Source: Isotricha intestinalis
Taxonomy: Eukaryota > Ciliophora > Litostomatea > Vestibuliferida > Isotrichidae
DNA: 10,841 nucleotides
Reading direction: 5' to 3'
Assembly (NCBI GenBank): GCA_023807065.1
Contig: JAJJLU010001065.1
Location: forward strand, 1 to 10,841
Below, one piece after another: positions 9,341 through 10,841 of the stretch. The notes beneath the pieces were generated by a model that saw only the letters and a list, made by a program, of their open reading frames with translations, did not search any database and was not told the DNA's origin. The stretch's first letter is position 1. Each line of letters starts with the position of its first letter. The position numbers and the translations under genes were made by a program.

Positions 9341-10576
9341 TTATTCATTTTTTAAATTTTTAATGTCATCTTCAATAGAATTTTCCAAAGCAGTAGCATA
9401 TCTATGATAAATACTTCCAGGTTTATTATAAGTTCTAGCATTATCAAATATTTTTCTTAAATCTTTAACAAAAGTATTTTTAGATTTATAATTTCCACTT
9501 TCCAAACCTTTTTCTAGAGTTTGTAAATCCATAGGTTCTTTAATTTTTTTATAATAATCTTGAACTTGTTCTTCATTAACAGGTTCTCTAAAAGGCCAAG
9601 AATTTTTATTTTTTTTTAATTTATTTATAATATTTCTACATTGAGTAATAAAATTAATATTTCCTTCTTTTTCAATTTCTAATTGTTTTTTATAATCAGA
9701 ATATTCCCATCCAGACTCTTTCATTCCTGGAATTGCATTAAATAATTCTTCAGTGATTTCATATTGATATTTATCTTCTCCAGTTTTAATTTTTTTATAA
9801 GAATTATTTTCTAATTTTTCTTTTTTAATAACTTTTTCTAATTCAGAAAAAGAATGTTTAGTTTTAACATTTAAAAATTTAGAAGCAAATTCTTTAATTT
9901 TATTTTTTTGTTGTTTAATAATTTCACTTAAATTACTATAATCAATCATAGGATTACAATAAGCTTCCATTAAAGTTCCTCCATCATAATCTTTAATATA
10001 TTCTTTCCATTTTTCCATAGGCATTTTTAACGCCATATTAAAACCTTGTTTTTTAAAATATCCAATTGCATTATTATCAGCATAAGTTAAAAAATATTGT
10101 AATCCTTGATCTTTACAATGATCTTTTAATTTATTCATTAATCTAGTTCCATAACCTTTAACTTGTTCTAAAGAAGAAATAGCTAAAAAAGCAATTTCAA
10201 TAAATCCTTGATCTCTATTTGGTCTATAACATATTCCACCTAAAACTTTATCATTTGGTTCTATATTATTTTAAATTATATAAGTTTATATTATTTTACT
10301 TTTTAATATTACCATACTTTCATGTTTCCTATCAAATACTAATCTTACTATATATTCTTTTGGCATTTTTGGAAGTTGCTTTGCTATTATATTTTTTAAA
10401 TCTGTGAGTAATTTCATATTTTTTATATCTCCATCGTTTTTAATTACACGAAAATCTAAAAGACCTTTGTCTTCTTGAGTTTTTACATTTTTGTCTCTTT
10501 GACTGAAACCTAATCCTGTCTCACATACTAAATTTATTTCCTTTTTTGAATCATCTTTTTGAGGTTGTTGTTGCAT
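9341..10576 (-). CDS. GCN5: GCN5-type histone acetyltransferase with bromodomain (398 aa, two exons)
   Basis: Spliced model on the - strand: exon 1 at 10576-10300, exon 2 at 10260-9341. The GNAT domain starts in exon 1 (FRVIKNDG, then KQLPKMPKEYIVRLVFDRKHESM) and continues in exon 2 with GGICYRP. FIEIAFLAISS follows, with the catalytic Glu at residue 114. The acetyl-CoA loop QVKGYG is at 125-130, and YFLTYADNNAIGYFKKQGF comes next. A bromodomain fills about 290-395, with the WPF shelf at 314-316 and the acetyl-lysine-binding Asn at 371 in TYNKPGS. This is the catalytic subunit of SAGA/ADA-like complexes, acetylating histone H3 tails in the nucleus. The size (398 aa) resembles yeast and Tetrahymena GCN5 rather than metazoan PCAF, as it lacks the long N-terminal region. 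The start follows an in-frame TAA at 10597-10595. It is the last gene before the telomere, its ATG about 240 bases from the repeats. Confidence 0.95.
10261..10299 (-). other. 39-base spliceosomal intron in GCN5
   Basis: Read on the - strand, the donor GTAAAA starts at 10299 and the acceptor ATATAG ends at 10261. Removing it joins ILK-K-PNDKVLGGICYRP and restores the GNAT fold exactly where other GCN5 proteins are continuous. Without splicing, translation adds SKII and stops at TAA (10288-10286). The length is a multiple of three, but the in-frame stop makes retention detectable to surveillance. Confidence 0.93.
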
Positions 10577-10814
10577 TTTTTTTTTTGTGGTTTTTTATAT
10601 TTTTTTTTTAATTTTTTGAATTTTAAAATTAAATTAAAAATTGTTATTCAACAGTTTATTATTTTTATCTCTTCTTTTTGATTTTAAACCAATTCATATT
10701 ACCATAGTTAAAATAATTAAATACTTTTTTTGAAAAAAAATAATCTTTTTTTTTCATTTATAAATTGATTTAAAATTTTTATGTTTTAATATTGAATTAA
10801 ACAAAAATGCTTTT
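10577..10814 (-). promoter_or_regulatory. Subtelomeric spacer holding the GCN5 promoter and 5' leader
   Basis: Only about 238 bases separate the GCN5 start codon from the telomeric repeats, so its promoter must lie here. The sequence is AT-rich with several T runs on the + strand (A runs on the coding strand), including a long A-rich leader directly before the ATG. No open frame, subtelomeric repeat family or defined core-promoter motif can be picked out. The position is certain; the promoter role is inferred. Confidence 0.5.
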
Positions 10815-10841
10815 TTGGGGATTGGGGATTGGGGATTGGGG
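10815..10841 (+). repeat. Telomeric repeat (TTGGGGA)n at the chromosome end
   Basis: Three perfect TTGGGGA units plus a final TTGGGG, 27 bases in all, reach the last base of the window. This is the only G-rich tract in the window. Its G-rich strand points 5'->3' outward, the polarity telomerase produces. C4-type repeats are characteristic of ciliates (GGGGTT in Tetrahymena, GGGGTTTT in hypotrichs); this seven-base form has one extra A compared with the Tetrahymena unit. Four G4 tracts could form a G-quadruplex. The true array probably continues past the window. Confidence 0.9.

Noticed and set aside
9341..10138. A separate bromodomain protein starting at the internal ATG at 10138
   Set aside because: The frame continues upstream to 10260 through the acetyl-CoA loop and catalytic Glu, then joins exon 1 by a canonical intron; it is one GCN5 gene.
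10219..10407. + strand open frame of 62 codons over the GCN5 intron and exon junctions
   Set aside because: It is antisense to conserved GCN5 exons and crosses a well supported intron; composition is simple Leu/Tyr/Phe.

Overview
The window looks like one end of a small, gene-dense macronuclear chromosome from a ciliate. It is extremely AT-rich and carries five eukaryotic genes with very short intergenic gaps. Two introns of about 38-39 bases are visible. The right edge (10815-10841) is a perfect run of the heptamer TTGGGGA, with the G-rich strand running 5'->3' off the end, as a telomere should. All five genes read with the standard code. TAA, TAG and TGA never interrupt a conserved domain, and every gene stops at TAA where its family should end. 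A ciliate that has not reassigned stop codons, combined with this base composition, suggests a litostome (for example a rumen ciliate). That assignment is inference, not proof. The left edge shows no telomere, so the chromosome continues or the sequence is cut there.

Layout: 1-540 is AT-rich sequence with no gene seen. 541-2316 (+) is a CLPTM1-family multipass membrane protein. 2441-5703 (+) is a DENN-domain protein with a C-terminal DUF547 domain; its first exon and an intron near 2523-2560 are needed to complete the uDENN part. 6048-7223 (+) is a CDP-alcohol phosphatidyltransferase of the ethanolamine/choline phosphotransferase type. 7344-8984 (-) is a TBC-domain Rab GTPase-activating protein, convergent with the preceding gene. 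9341-10576 (-) is a GCN5-type histone acetyltransferase with a bromodomain, rebuilt from two exons across an intron at 10261-10299. It is the last gene before the telomere and is transcribed away from it.

Four of the five products belong to endomembrane biology: ER membrane protein or lipid scramblase family, phospholipid synthesis, a probable Rab exchange factor (DENN) and a Rab GAP (TBC). The fifth is a chromatin enzyme. Gene order in eukaryotes rarely implies a shared pathway, so I treat the theme as probable coincidence. I see no mobile element, CRISPR array, tRNA or rRNA, and no wholly new system. The observations most worth a second look are the heptameric telomere with standard code, the DENN-DUF547 fusion, and a marked switching between A-ending and T-ending codons along genes.
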